A DNA stretch of 64,000 nt from Telopea speciosissima (taxonomy: Eukaryota > Streptophyta > Magnoliopsida > Proteales > Proteaceae): assembly GCF_018873765.1 (NCBI RefSeq), contig NC_057923.1, positions 992,001 to 1,056,000 on the forward strand, given 5' to 3'. Positions 22,885 through 34,600 of this stretch are shown piece by piece (position 1 is the first letter of the stretch; every line of letters begins with the position of its first letter). Made by a program: the position numbers and the translations under genes. The notes beneath the pieces are model-generated. The model made no database searches. It worked only from the letters and a program-made list of their open reading frames with translations, and was not told the DNA's origin.

Positions 22885-23925
22885 ATGGGGACGAGTATCG
22901 ATCCGAACCAGGACGGATCGGAGGAACAACAGAAACGGTCGGAGATATACACGTACGAGGCGCCGTGGCACATCTACGCCATGAATTGGAGCGTGCGAAG
23001 GGACAAGAAGTACCGTTTGGCCATCGCGAGCCTGCTGGAACAGTTCCCAAACCGAGTGGAGATCGTGCAACTTGACGACTCCAACGGCGAGATCAGGTCC
23101 GACCCCAACCTGTCTTTCGAGCACCCCTACCCTCCCACCAAAACTATCTTCATCCCGGACAAGGAGTGCCAGAAGCCCGACCTGCTGGCCACCTCCGGGG
23201 ACTTCCTCCGCATCTGGTGCATCTCTGACGGTAACGACCGCGTGGAGCTCAAGAGCCTTCTCAACGGCAATAAGAACAGCGAGTTCTGCGGGCCCCTCAC
23301 CTCCTTCGACTGGAACGAGGCGGAGCCCAAGCGCATCGGCACCTGCAGTATCGACACCACCTGCACTATCTGGGACATCGAGCGCGAGGCCGTCGACACC
23401 CAGCTCATCGCCCACGACAAGGAGGTCTACGACATCGCCTGGGGCGGCGTCGGCGTCTTCGCCTCCGTCTCCGCCGATGGCTCAGTTAGGGTTTTCGACC
23501 TTCGCGACAAGGAGCACTCCACCATTATCTACGAGAGCTCCGAGCCCGACACCCCCCTTGTCCGCCTGGGCTGGAACAAGCAGGACCCCAGGTACATGGC
23601 CACCATCATCATGGACAGCGCCAAAGTCGTCGTCCTCGACATACGCTTCCCTACCCTCCCCGTCGTCGAGCTGCAGAGGCACCAGGCCAGCGTCAACGCC
23701 ATCGCCTGGGCCCCGCACAGCTCTTGCCACATCTGCACCGCCGGTGACGACTCCCAGGCCTTGATTTGGGATCTCTCCTCCATGGGCCAGCCTGTCGAGG
23801 GTGGCCTCGATCCTATCCTCGCCTACACTGCTGGGGCCGAGATCGAGCAGCTGCAGTGGTCCTCGTCCCAGCCCGATTGGGTTGCCATTGCCTTCTCCAC
23901 CAAGCTTCAGATTCTTAGGGTTTGA
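22885..23925 (+). CDS. LWD1: WD40-repeat clock protein LWD1/LWD2 (TTG1/AN11 family)
   Basis: This is an intact single-exon gene of 346 residues, the usual length. The N-terminus ([20 protein letters not shown], 20-39) and C-terminus ([14 protein letters not shown]) match Arabidopsis LWD1/LWD2 almost word for word; TTG1 itself is more distant. WD-type units are visible at about 138-166 ([13 protein letters not shown]...TIWDIE), 181-208 ([10 protein letters not shown]...VFDLRD), 226-254 ([13 protein letters not shown]...VLDIR), 270-299 ([11 protein letters not shown]...LIWDLSS) and 321-345. In Arabidopsis these nuclear proteins act with TCP factors to activate CCA1 and PRR genes and set the period of the circadian clock and photoperiodic flowering. 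Codon use is strongly GC-ending through the middle of the gene, unlike the AT-rich DNA on both sides. LWD1 versus LWD2 cannot be separated here. Confidence 0.95.
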   Translation: MGTSIDPNQDGSEEQQKRSEIYTYEAPWHIYAMNWSVRRDKKYRLAIASLLEQFPNRVEIVQLDDSNGEIRSDPNLSFEHPYPPTKTIFIPDKECQKPDLLATSGDFLRIWCISDGNDRVELKSLLNGNKNSEFCGPLTSFDWNEAEPKRIGTCSIDTTCTIWDIEREAVDTQLIAHDKEVYDIAWGGVGVFASVSADGSVRVFDLRDKEHSTIIYESSEPDTPLVRLGWNKQDPRYMATIIMDSAKVVVLDIRFPTLPVVELQRHQASVNAIAWAPHSSCHICTAGDDSQALIWDLSSMGQPVEGGLDPILAYTAGAEIEQLQWSSSQPDWVAIAFSTKLQILRV

Positions 23926-25021
23926 AGAAATATTTGAATTCTTCGCAGATTTGCTTCGATTCAATCGCAGGGCTCTCTCTTACGGACTGGCTGCTTGAAG
24001 TTGGAAGTGGATTTTTGTTCTTTTTCTTACCGACGAATACTGACATTTCTTTTCAAAGATAGATGGGTAGATGGATTGGAGACATGAATGATTGATTGAT
24101 TGATGGGTGATCATGATCTGAACAGTTTTCAGAATTTCGGACCGACGAGGATTACTGACGAGGTGTCGTTTTTCCTTGTTTTTGTATTGCATCATCCTTC
24201 ATCAAAAACTGTTCTCAGCACTTATGCTTGACTGCTTATAGTAGTGTAGGACTGGGTTATTGATCTGTCTGGACTAACTATCAATATCAATATGTTGAAA
24301 TGTTGATAATGATCCATGCCGTCTGTGAATTCGCTTCTTCTTCTTTCGATTATCTTGCTTCTGTCTCCCACCTTTTATTCCCAGTATACTGAACTCAACC
24401 TAAGCCTTGTCAGTACCTAATTGACTAATTGATATTGGCCCTCACTAGTTTTAATCTTGTTTCACCAATCTTCTCTTTTTAGAGGCATTGCAATCTATTA
24501 CAGTTTACAACTTTAAGCTGCCTTGGTTGGTCGTCATTTTATTGGATTCTTCTCTTTCTCCAATCCAAAAAGCAATGCAAGTTTTCTCTCTATCGTATTT
24601 CTGTTTTTGATTGAAATTAGAGTAGTGCGAGGTTCCTATTCAGAATTCGTTCCATGCATTAGGAGAAGAATGAGTATGGGTGTCTGAAATTATTTCTTGT
24701 CTTGTTCGTGCTGTGTACTTTTCCCTGTGAAACTGGCTGTCTGTTTTTTGGTCTACTGATATATTGTTTCTTTCCATTTCTTCTTTTTTCGACTGTTGAT
24801 GTTGCTAGTTTGATCCCATGGGTTGGTGTCGAAGGTTAAAAACTCGGAATTGGGCACAGGATCTGCCTCCATTGGTTGGAAATCGGCGGGGAATAGATCA
24901 AAACCCTAGAAAATTGAATCAAGGAGAAGCAAATATTTCCATGGATCTTTGATTTCTTTGGAGTTTAAAACTGTGTATCTAGCTACAAGAGGTAAGTTTT
25001 ATTGTTTTTTTGCTATTTTAT
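23926..25021 (+). other. LWD1 3' region and intergenic DNA
   Basis: No coding sequence. The first few hundred bases are probably 3' UTR. A perfect ATTG run (gattgattgattgatggg, about 24091) is the only repeat seen. Confidence 0.45.
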
Positions 25022-25034
25022 TGATTAAAAGAGT

Positions 25035-25197
25035 AGAGGGCGGGCCTTGGTGCAATGGTAAGGTTGCTCCATTGTGACCAAGTGGTCATTGTCTGGAAAC
25101 AGCCTTTGCGAAAGCAGGGGTAAGGCTGTGTACATTATGACCCTCCCCAGACCCCGCCAGTGGCGGGAGCCTCGTGCACTGGGTACGCCATTTTTAC
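25035..25197 (+). mobile_element. Au SINE
   Basis: The element has a tRNA-related head (ggccttggtgcaatggtaag), the conserved Au core (ctggaaacagcc, then ggggtaaggctg, then ccctccccagaccccgcc), and the end gcgggagcctcgtgcactgg followed by a short T run. It is flanked by a perfect 13-bp target duplication TGATTAAAAGAGT (25022-25034 and 25198-25210), so the insertion is fairly recent. Confidence 0.92.
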
Positions 25198-25558
25198 TGA
25201 TTAAAAGAGTGAAAATGTTACGTGTGTTCATGGCCAATTTCAAAATAATTAGACATAATCAGAATTTGGCTCAGTCGATTTGGCCGATTCTGCCCTGAAT
25301 TTTTTAAACCTTGTTGGTGTCGGTTCTTTAATTTATTTTACATTGAATTCTCTTGACCTATGCCATGTTATTGCATTGTGGTTCCCAATCCTGAAAAGAA
25401 GAGGAGTGTGTCAAGGAAGCAGCAGATGTAGAACTCTAAACAAGCCCCGGTAGACGTAAATCCTGAATGAGGGAACAAGGAGAGTTGGTGGTGTGGCCTT
25501 GTTGAGTGGGGTTAGAGAATTTTCTTTAAGCATTAGGTGGGAATGCTGATACTAAAGG

Positions 25559-25808
25559 GCATATTTAGGACGGCTTATCGAGCTTTTGCTTTTGGAACCC
25601 AGAAGGTGGGCTTTGGGATATCAAAGGGCAAAGCCTGTATAAGATGTCACGCCCTTAGTGCTAGCTGTTGGGGTGGGTTTATCAGCATATGCGGGGTTGG
25701 AAGGTGGAAAAGATTAGTGCAGAATCTTATTGGTCCCACCTTTTTGCAATCCAAAGCCCAGCTTTTGGGTTCCAGAAACAGAAGCTTGATAAACTATGCT
25801 AAACGTGC
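25559..25808. mobile_element. MITE with long terminal inverted repeats
   Basis: The left arm (gcatatttaggacggcttat, then cgagctttt...ggaacccagaaggtgggctt) is a diverged reverse complement of the right arm (aagcccagcttttgggttcc, then agaagcttgataaac...aaacgtgc), about 48-50 bp per arm. No clear target duplication was found. An open frame crosses it but is not a credible gene. Confidence 0.6.
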
Positions 25809-26299
25809 ACAAGACCTTTCTTTCTTAATGGAAGTGTGTCCAGTTTGGTGTTTTTTGCTTCTTTTACCTTTGTTCTTTGAAACGTTTCTTGGTTTCTTAA
25901 TTTACCATTCTGCTTCAAGGTTTGCGATTTGTGTTTTATATGTGCTTGGGCTATACCATTACCTGTGGTTGTTAACCGAGTAAAAGGCTTATTTGAGTGC
26001 ATTGTTTGTTCCGTTTTTCCTATTCCATTGCTTATTCTTATCATGGTCTTTTCGTCCTTTGAAGTTTTTGGTTTAGTAGCTTTGCTTTGACCAGTAAAAT
26101 TCTGTTCTTTACTTTGGCTTTGGGGATGGATTCTTTCCTAGGGGTGGATTTTATAATTTTAGAAGATGATTTTGTTTTCCAGGCGTATTAGGAATGGTTT
26201 GGAGTTGTGATGGCCTTCTTTGGTTCCTTTCGTTTTTTCCCCCTTTTTTTGAATTATTTGTTTCATTCCTTTGTTTTTCTGCCCATATCATGAAATGGT

Positions 26300-26466
26300 G
26301 TTTGCACCATAACATTCCAGTGCATATGAATTGCTCCCTGTTATATGCTTTATCATGGGTTGCACCTTTGCTTTGCTGCTTGGTTTGCACCATAACATTC
26401 CAGTTTATATGAATTGCTCCCTGTTATATGCTTTATCATGGGTTGCACCTTTGCTTCGCTGCTTGT
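26300..26466. repeat. 83-bp tandem duplication
   Basis: Two near-identical units (gtttgcaccataacattcca and following) start at 26300 and 26383, with only a few differences. Confidence 0.9.
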
Positions 26467-27834
26467 TTTATTGTTTTTGGACTCCATGCATTCTGATTTG
26501 TCTATTTTTCTGCATTTTCTTTTGGATCAATTAGGATCAGGAATTTTCGATCTATCCTGGTGCATTTGGAGCATCAATTGCCTATTTAGTTATGGGAACT
26601 TTGTTTCTGATTTCCAGCTTGTGTTGGTTGGATTTGGCAATTTGGATGGTTCTGTAGTTCCTTGCATTTTTTGGTAAATCAAATCTTATTTGTCTTGAAA
26701 AAAAAAAAATTCATAATCAGTCTTTGTTTAGTGTGGAACGATTATATATTTGGTTGACACTTTACAGGATTTTTTGTTGCTTGTATGCAAACTGGTGCTT
26801 ACAGGCGGTGTTCTTGGTTTCTGTTTCTGCATCAAGCTTCGCAATATAAGGATTGAGAATCTTGTTTAGGTCCTTACCCTCCGAAAAAAAGGGAAAAAGA
26901 CATCTTGTTTAGGTGATGGTGTACCGTAGCTTTCCAGAGGCAACATTATTACTTGCTTTATCTGTCACTACGCACAGCCACACCATCACCAGGAAGTATT
27001 GAGTACCCATGGCTTGGTGTGCCCTCTTAATTAATTGTTGGGAGTTTAAGCTTCAGGTAAAAATGGAAATGAAGGCAATGACAGGTGAATTCGAAGTACA
27101 GATAGATGTCGTGGAAACTAGAGGCAGTGATTCTCGCTGAACTAGTAGTCGTACCAAGGAAAATTTGAAAATTTTTTCATTAGGTCAAATGTGTCGTAAT
27201 TATTTCTCAATTGTTATGCAGAAGCAGGGTAAGAAACTGGATGTCTTAATTTCAGGTCCAGGAGATTGTGAGATGTGAAACCCAAGGAAAGATCAAAGCT
27301 TTGCTCGATGTGGGTAGTAGTGCTACGGGTATTTTTGTTAAATGCAACATTAGACGCATTGGTTTAATCTGAGCTGTTTATTTTTTGACGTTTTAGTCGT
27401 TCAATAAAAAAAAGCCATCAACCTGTTCACCGTGTCAACAGGTTTCTTCTTTTTCCTATTCTTCTTCGTTGCAGGGGGAGTGTTTCAGGTTTCTCAGGAT
27501 TCTTCTCCGTTCACAGGTTTTTCTTGAATCTCTGGAATGTGGAACGACTACCTTCTGGGTTCTCCTCTCTACAACCATTTGTCTCGACCTGAAGACCTTT
27601 GAATCTCTGGGATCTGGAACAACAGCTTTCTGGGTTCTTTAGATTTGAAACCGAAACAGAAATGTAAAAAACTTCTTCCCTTTCATATAAAAAAAAAAAA
27701 AACTCCCATCTTCCCACTGACAATACTCAGGGAGGGCGGAGGTGGGAGGAGACAATACACGGGCTTCTTCTTTAGTTTTCTTGAAAAAAAAAATATAAAT
27801 AAATAAAGGGTTTTGAGAAAAAAAAAATCAAAAC
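26467..27834. other. Non-coding DNA
   Basis: No gene is recognisable. Two related blocks (aatctctggaatgtggaacg and aatctctgggatctggaaca, about 27529 and 27602) form an imperfect repeat. Confidence 0.45.
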
Positions 27835-28720
27835 AGAGAATCAATTTACAGGGGAAAGGAGATAGGTTTTGGGTTCTAGGGGGTGGTTCTTTATTAATTT
27901 ATTTATTTTTTGTAAATTGATTCTCTCTGGGTTTGCAGAGAATAGGTTTATAGGGGAAGGGAGAGATTTATAGGAGATTGCTCCAAGGAGATGGGTTTTG
28001 GGTTGTAGGTGGTGGTTCCTTTTTTGTCTCTGGGGATGGCAAAAATTGGGACTTGAAATATCCCTAAGATCGACCATCTGGTAGAGACTTCACCACCGCC
28101 GCCCTAAGGGTGTCTGGTCGTGGGCATTAGACCCATTTGAAAGCTCTGGGTCTTTGCAATGCATGCAGCTGATGTTGTTTTTGGTTCTTTTTTTTTTTTT
28201 TTTTTTTTTTCAGAATATCAGTCGTTTGCTATTCTTCTTCTGTTCTAATCTCCTCCTTCCTTCTTCTTGCTTCTTCTACTCCCGTTGTTTTTTAATGTTT
28301 TAAGGAGAAGGAAAAGAAAAGCGTTGGAAAGTAGTCAGAAATACGAAAAGAGGGAATAAGTGCAGCAGCACGAATTTGCCATTTGCCAAAAAGAAAACAA
28401 GCAAAATCCGAAGTAGAGACGATAGTTGAGAAAGTGCCTGGACTACATATTTCTTTCAAATAATATTATCGATTTTAGGGGTTAAGCTTGTAGTAATGAC
28501 AGTCATTACTCGTGAATTTGGGTTCAGTGTTCCTTTATTTTTTTAAAATTGATTCTCTCTAGTTTTGCAGAGAATAGGGGAAGAGAGCTTTACAGGAGAG
28601 TGCTTCAAGGAGATGGGTTTTGGGTTGTAGGGTGTGGTTCTTTTTTGTGTAAATTGATTCTCTCTGGATTTGGAGAGATAGGTTTACAGGGGAAGAGAGA
28701 GTTGAAGAAGACGATGTGGG
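27835..28720. repeat. Degenerate repeated block, about four copies
   Basis: Units near 27850, 27920-28020, 28545-28640 and 28650-28700 share 'aaattgattctctctgg', then 'tttgcagagaatagg', then 'gagatgggttttgggttgta', then 'ggtggttc'. Spacing is irregular. The function is unknown. Confidence 0.65.
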
Positions 28721-28789
28721 AGAGCCGGTTGCAAGTTGAGACCTCGACGGTTAAGATCGACTAGTTAAATTTCAATAACAGTACGCTTA

Positions 28790-30160
28790 TCCAACTTTAT
28801 CAATCGTGCCGCTGTGACTTTTTTCCCAAGAAAAAATTCAAATTTTTTTTTTTTGAAATTTGAGAGAGAGAATTCAATCATTGGTTCATCATAGTTTTTG
28901 TGACACCATAACAAAAATATAGAATTTTAAAACAATCATAACTCATATGGTGGCATCTAAGAAAGGTTTTTAAATCTCATGGAAATATAGATTATTACAT
29001 GCAAGGTATTATTTACACAAAAATTATTTCCATCCGCACAACACCCTAAATACATGAACTCATTTCTACCAATATATATATATATATATATATGAACTCA
29101 TACTATCAAAAGATACAAATAAATTTTTTACTACTCGATCTGATCACAAAAATAATGAAAAGAGGGGGGGAGCTTAAAGCCTAGTGAATGTAAATATGGT
29201 TATTAATAAATAAGCATTTATTTTCATCTTGCAAGCACATTTAAAGCAATCAAGCTATATAAACTACTTACATTAATTCAAACGTTTCAACTTCACATTA
29301 TATCAGCATTTATTCGTCTGGTCATCTTTGTGATTGTCCTTTGCACAAAGGTGAGGTACGTCATGATCAATGGCTGCCACAAATACATCATAGCAGGGCC
29401 AATGCGGAATACATGAAACCACAAGCAACCGGTAAGCTTTTCATTGGGGGTGGTTGAGGAGGATTTGTTTCTTTTCTTCTAAATCTAAAAAATGTCGAGG
29501 AAGCAGAATCAGCAAGGAATTTGTCCCTCTTATCTATTTTGATCCAATCAGATACGTCCACGAATCGACCTGAATCCTTAAAACCAAGCCGAATCTTTCG
29601 GTTTGAAGTGGGTGAAATTGGGATTGGATTCAGTTGAGTTTGATTCAAATCGATCCAAATCTTATTGCAATTCGTTGTTGAACAGTGTGCACACCATTTC
29701 CATTCCATCTGCACTCTCGTACTAGATTCTAGTCTCCATGTATGCAAAAGTATATCAATCTCAACAGCCAGACCAAGATGGTTCCTTTAATGTGGTGGTG
29801 GTGGTTTTTTGGGGGGGGGGGGGGGGTGTGTGGAGATTTATAACCAGGAAGCATAAACAAACCAGGTAAAATCAACGCACAAAGCAATCAGAGAGGTTGC
29901 TAAATCAGGATGTAGCGCTGCCCTTCTCTCTTCTTGGTTTTAGTTTGTGTGCTTGCAACTCTGTATATATTTACTTCTCATACACAACCTCCTGAAACCT
30001 GAATGTAAACTATCAGAAAAATACAAGTCTTACATAAAAAGAAAAAGAAAAGTATACAGCAGTGCTCCCTGGCAGGTGGACCACTCCAAAGGAAGAAGCT
30101 TGGTATCCAAATAATTCGCTGACTTTTTTTTATTTCTCAGGATATACATGTAAACTGGGT
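28790..30160. other. Non-coding DNA downstream of the TDP-like gene
   Basis: Contains an (AT)n tract at about 29072-29093 and a poly-G run at about 29811-29826. The last few hundred bases before 30163 are likely the 3' UTR of the minus-strand gene. Confidence 0.45.
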
Positions 30161-30162
30161 CC

Positions 30163-30684
30163 TCATCGTGAATTATACAAATTATCTAATGAATCCACTT
30201 GGCTCCAAAGAGTCTCAGCGAAAGTATTCTCTTCCTCTTTCTCCTCATCAACATAATCTTTTGTCTCCACCATTATTTCTTCTTCTTCTTCCTCTTCCGG
30301 ATACTCCTCAACTGTCGTGTCTTCTTCCATCTGCTTCCTATTCTCTGCAAGTTCAAACAAGGCCTCCTTCATGGCCTGTGCTGTTGCTGGCCGATCTCTG
30401 GGTCCGTATTTTGGGGCAGGTATGACAAATGGAAGAACTATATCATCCAAATTCATGTTCCTATCTAATGGGGGAATGGTGAAAATGATCCCTAGTTCAT
30501 AGTTACAGATGTGGATCTTAGAATGCTGAGTGGAGGTGATGGTCCCCACAGCTCCATCTGCTTTTGGAGAGGAAGAATAGGATAATGGTCGTCCCCAGGC
30601 AGCTGGGCTGAAATTATGCGATCCACAATAGATCCATCCAAACGAAGATGAATCAGTTTTTGACAAGAAGCGTCTCCGTGCCAC
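30163..30684 (-). CDS. TDP-like gene, last exon
   Basis: The exon begins [17 protein letters not shown] after a TTAACAG acceptor and ends [15 protein letters not shown] with a stop at 30163-30165. It holds the Asn of the second catalytic HKN motif ([12 protein letters not shown]), the strand [32 protein letters not shown], and a Glu-rich tail. Confidence 0.88.
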   Translation of the reverse strand: MARRRFLSKTDSSSFGWIYCGSHNFSPAAWGRPLSYSSSPKADGAVGTITSTQHSKIHICNYELGIIFTIPPLDRNMNLDDIVLPFVIPAPKYGPRDRPATAQAMKEALFELAENRKQMEEDTTVEEYPEEEEEEEIMVETKDYVDEEKEEENTFAETLWSQVDSLDNLYNSR

Positions 30685-31596
30685 CTGTTAAATATCAATA
30701 TCTCGGATATCAGATGGCCCAAACCCGGAACTGCATAACCTGTTTTCTAAACAATCTTTTAAAATCTCTTAGAACTTGCTGATCTAACAGCTAATTTTTC
30801 TACTTTTTCTTTTTGCTGCCTAGAAGACGTTAGTATTTTAAATATATGTTGGAATGTTTAGCTGATCATACCCAGAGTTATACTAAAAAACAAAAGGTGA
30901 AGAAAATATAGGAAAATAGGGATGAGGAAAGAGATGAGAAATGACAAAGGAAAAAAACAAATGGAAGATGAGAAATAAAAGAAAAAAGAAAGCTAGTAAG
31001 AGGAAAAAGGCACAACCCAACGCGCAAGATAATCTCAGTTAAATGGGGTCTGCGACATGGATCCTTGCCCTCCAATAGGTTCTGTCCGAGGTCATACTTG
31101 AGACCAGACCTAGACTATGCATGTGTTTCCTCACCACTTCTCCTATGGCCATTTTAAGTCTACCCCTAGCTCTTTTAGATCCTCATATATTTTCTTTTCA
31201 TCAGAGGAAAAAAAAAAAAATTTGAGGTGACCAAGGGCGTACATCTAGGAGTTCTGAGAAGTCCTTAAATACATAGGTAAGATCCGGTTGCTATATCTTT
31301 AATTTAAGTTGCTACAGGCCTACAGCAACCAAATGGAAACTTGAACTGCGTTTTGACACATGTACTGACACCAGGCACATGTAGGGCCACCCTTGGTGTG
31401 TCACCTATGCATGATGTCAAAGTCATGTGGACCCCAGGATCAATCAAAAGATAATAGAACAGACACCATCAATATCTGTTTATGGCAATGGATCGATTTT
31501 GACTAGTGCATAAAATAACTTTTTTCTGTGTGTGAACTAGTTGCTTGACATTCTGGACCTTTGTGCTAGAATACCCAGGATGGACCCCAATCACCT

Positions 31597-31627
<31 letters not shown>

Positions 31628-34600
31628 ATCATCCATTCAAAGATTAGCTCTTAATTGATACAAAATAAAACAGCGAGGAACAGTTCACCTTGACATGCAT
31701 TGGGTATCCGATTCTATCCTGGGGATGAGGAACTGCATTGTGAAATATGTCCACAGTTTTCAACCTCTGCCATGTCTTCTGTGTAAGTAATGAAATAAAA
31801 CAAAAAAATAAAAAAATCAGATAACTGTCGTAAAAGAAATGACAACTGCGATGGGAAAAATGAATATAAGCATACTTGTGCATCTTTGTGAATTGAAGAA
31901 ACAGAAAACCCAGGTAATTTTAATAAAACAGACTGGGTAAAAAGAAGTGGGCGTGTCTTGGCGGAGTGGTTAAGTTGTGCATTTGCAACCTGTTGTTGCG
32001 AGTTCAAAACTTGGAAACAGCCTGCAGGGGGTAAGTCTGTATGCATTTGCCCCTCCCAGACCCTGCAGTAGCAGGAGCCTCGTGAACTGGGACGCTCTTT
32101 TTTATACTAGGTAAAAAAAAGGGTATTTCTCTAAAGCAGCTCAATAAACAATGACAACAACTACTATTATCACTCATGTTCCGCAATTTTCTCCCCTATT
32201 TCCTGTGCAGTTAAACAAAAGAAAGAAGACAGGTTCCTTTTTCTCTTCCTTTCAATGCTGCAATTTTCCAATTTTCTCTTCTGCCATTTCTCTGCAACCA
32301 ACACAACCTTAACATTTTCAAGGAAATCAAAACAAGAAAGATTTTTTAAGCCAAATGATCGGAATTAGTTGTAATGAGAAGTGGGTAGCCACTAAAAGAG
32401 AGCAGGCTTTTCAGATCCAGGATTTGTTTAGAAGGATGGAGTAAATGATAAATGGGAAAAGGTTCCCCAAGCTGCCAGCTAGGAAGGAATCCCCACACGG
32501 GCAGAATAATGACCGTTGGATGGAGCAGGAAACATCTCAACAGTTTGTTGCCGCTCCACTGCATCACCCGCGATCCACTGCTGTTAGACCCTCCTTCCAT
32601 TGTTGCACCCTCCACAACCCTCCAACGCTGCAATCCTGGCAACATCTCCCCCTCTGCATCTTTCTCCAAACTCATGCCTCCCGCATTCCTCAACAAAAAC
32701 CAACATCACCGACCTCAAGGGTGGCAAGGTCACCAACTCGTCAGATAAACAAAGTGTGATCAGCATTGCTCTGCTTATAACCTACTGAAATCATAGCCTT
32801 ATGAAATCTGCCAAACCAGGCTCTAGGTGACTGCTTCAACCCATAAAGAGCACGCTTCAATTTACAGACCCTGCCCCTAGTCCTATCATCAGAGAAGCTT
32901 GGTGGAATGTCCATATATACCTCCTCCTCAAGCTCCCCATGGAGGAAGGCATTCTTGACATCTAACTGCTGAAGATCCCACCCAAGATTTGCAGCACAAG
33001 ATAATAACACCCTAATAGTGTTGAGTTTTGCCACTGGTGTAAAGGTCTCCTGATAGTCAACTCCATAAGTCTGAGTGAACTCCTTTGCAACCAGACGTGC
33101 CTTATACCGATCCACTGAACCATCAGCCTTCTATTTGACCACGAAGACCCATTTACATCCCACTGGTTTTTTCCCAGGAGGAAGAGCCACAAGATCCCAC
33201 ATATTATTTTTATGTAGTGCTCTCATTTCTTCCAACATTGCTGCCTTCCACTTTCCATCTATAGATGCTTCCTGCCAATTTTTAGGAATCGAGATAGAGG
33301 AAAGAGAAGATACAAAATCACGAAAAGAAGGAGAAAGAGAGCCATAAGAAACAAAACGAGATATGGGATGTAAAGTGCATGTCCTAGTACCTTTGCGATG
33401 AGCAATAGGTAGGTCGGGAGAAGAGAGATTACCATGAGATGAAGGATCCGGGTCTGGAGCTAGCAATTGGATGGGTACTGGTGCTACAGTGGGTTGCAGC
33501 TGCCCTTTGCTGGATCTGCCCCTTGTATAGGTGAGTATGTTGGAGTTGTCAATTCTCTTCTGAAATTCACCAATAGTTTTCTGGACTGGAGTCAGCTCCC
33601 CCTGGATAGGAACATTAATAACACTATTTTCAATGGTCCCCCCTGTAAAGGATTCCCATCAGGTGAGGGAGGAACAGCCAGAGGATGTTGGACAGCATCC
33701 AAAAGAGGTTGGGCAGCAGCCGTGGGTGGGGGTAAAGAGGGCTGGACAGCAGCCAGAGGAACCTTAGGTAGAGGAATCTCAAAAGACACATCTTCACTAG
33801 AACTCTCCCCCTGAAGAGGTGGCGAAGAATAATAAGAAAGGGAGTCAGAGAAAATAACATCCATACTAACCATGGTACGGCGGGAAGGGGGATGGTAACA
33901 CTTATAACCTTTCTGGGTTGGAGAATAACCCAAGAAAATACAACGGAGCCCCCGAGGTTCAAGTTTGCCTGGAGATCTGGTATCTCTAGCATAACCCACA
34001 CAACCAAACACCTTGGGAGACACAATAAAGGAGGAATTTCCCATTAAAATATCAGAGGGGCTACGGGAATGAAGAACCCGAGAGGGTAGCCTATTGATGA
34101 GATAGGCCGCAGTGAGAACTGCATCCCCCCAATATTGAGATGGGACATTCCTCGCAAATATCAAAGCCCTGACCATCTCTAACAAGTGTTGATTTTTCCT
34201 TTCTACCACACCATTCTGGGCTGGGGTATCAATACAACTAGTTTGCTGAATTATGCCATAATCAGCCAAATATTTTCGAAATTGCGATTCTGTATACTCT
34301 GTTCCATTATCACTTCCCAATACTTTGAGAGTAGCCTAGAATTGAGTTTGGATCATTTTATGAAAATGCTAAAAACATGAGAAAACCTGATTTTGTGTGT
34401 GCAAAAGATACACCCAGGTGTTCCTAGAATGACAGTCAATGAAAGAGACAAACCAACGATGACCAGAAATAGATGTTTTACGACTAAGGCCCCAAACATC
34501 AGAATGCACCAATTGAAAACAAGAAGAACTCCTTTTATTTGAAAGTGGATAAGTTGAACGTGTCTGTTTAACCAGAACACAAGCCTCACAAAAAAAGTCA

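Noticed and set aside
23072..23764. A 230-codon open frame overlapping LWD1 in another plus frame, and long minus-strand frames over the same place
   Set aside because: They are shadows of the GC-rich LWD1 coding sequence; composition is Ser/Pro/Thr repeats without any domain.
25537..25983. A 148-codon plus-strand frame
   Set aside because: It runs through the arms of a MITE and has no recognisable domain.
26300..26466. CRISPR-like or satellite array
   Set aside because: Only two 83-bp units without spacers in a plant genome: a simple tandem duplication.
32346..32759. Overlapping open frames on both strands next to the broken copia end
   Set aside because: No family recognised on either strand and no splice or start context, so not called as a gene.
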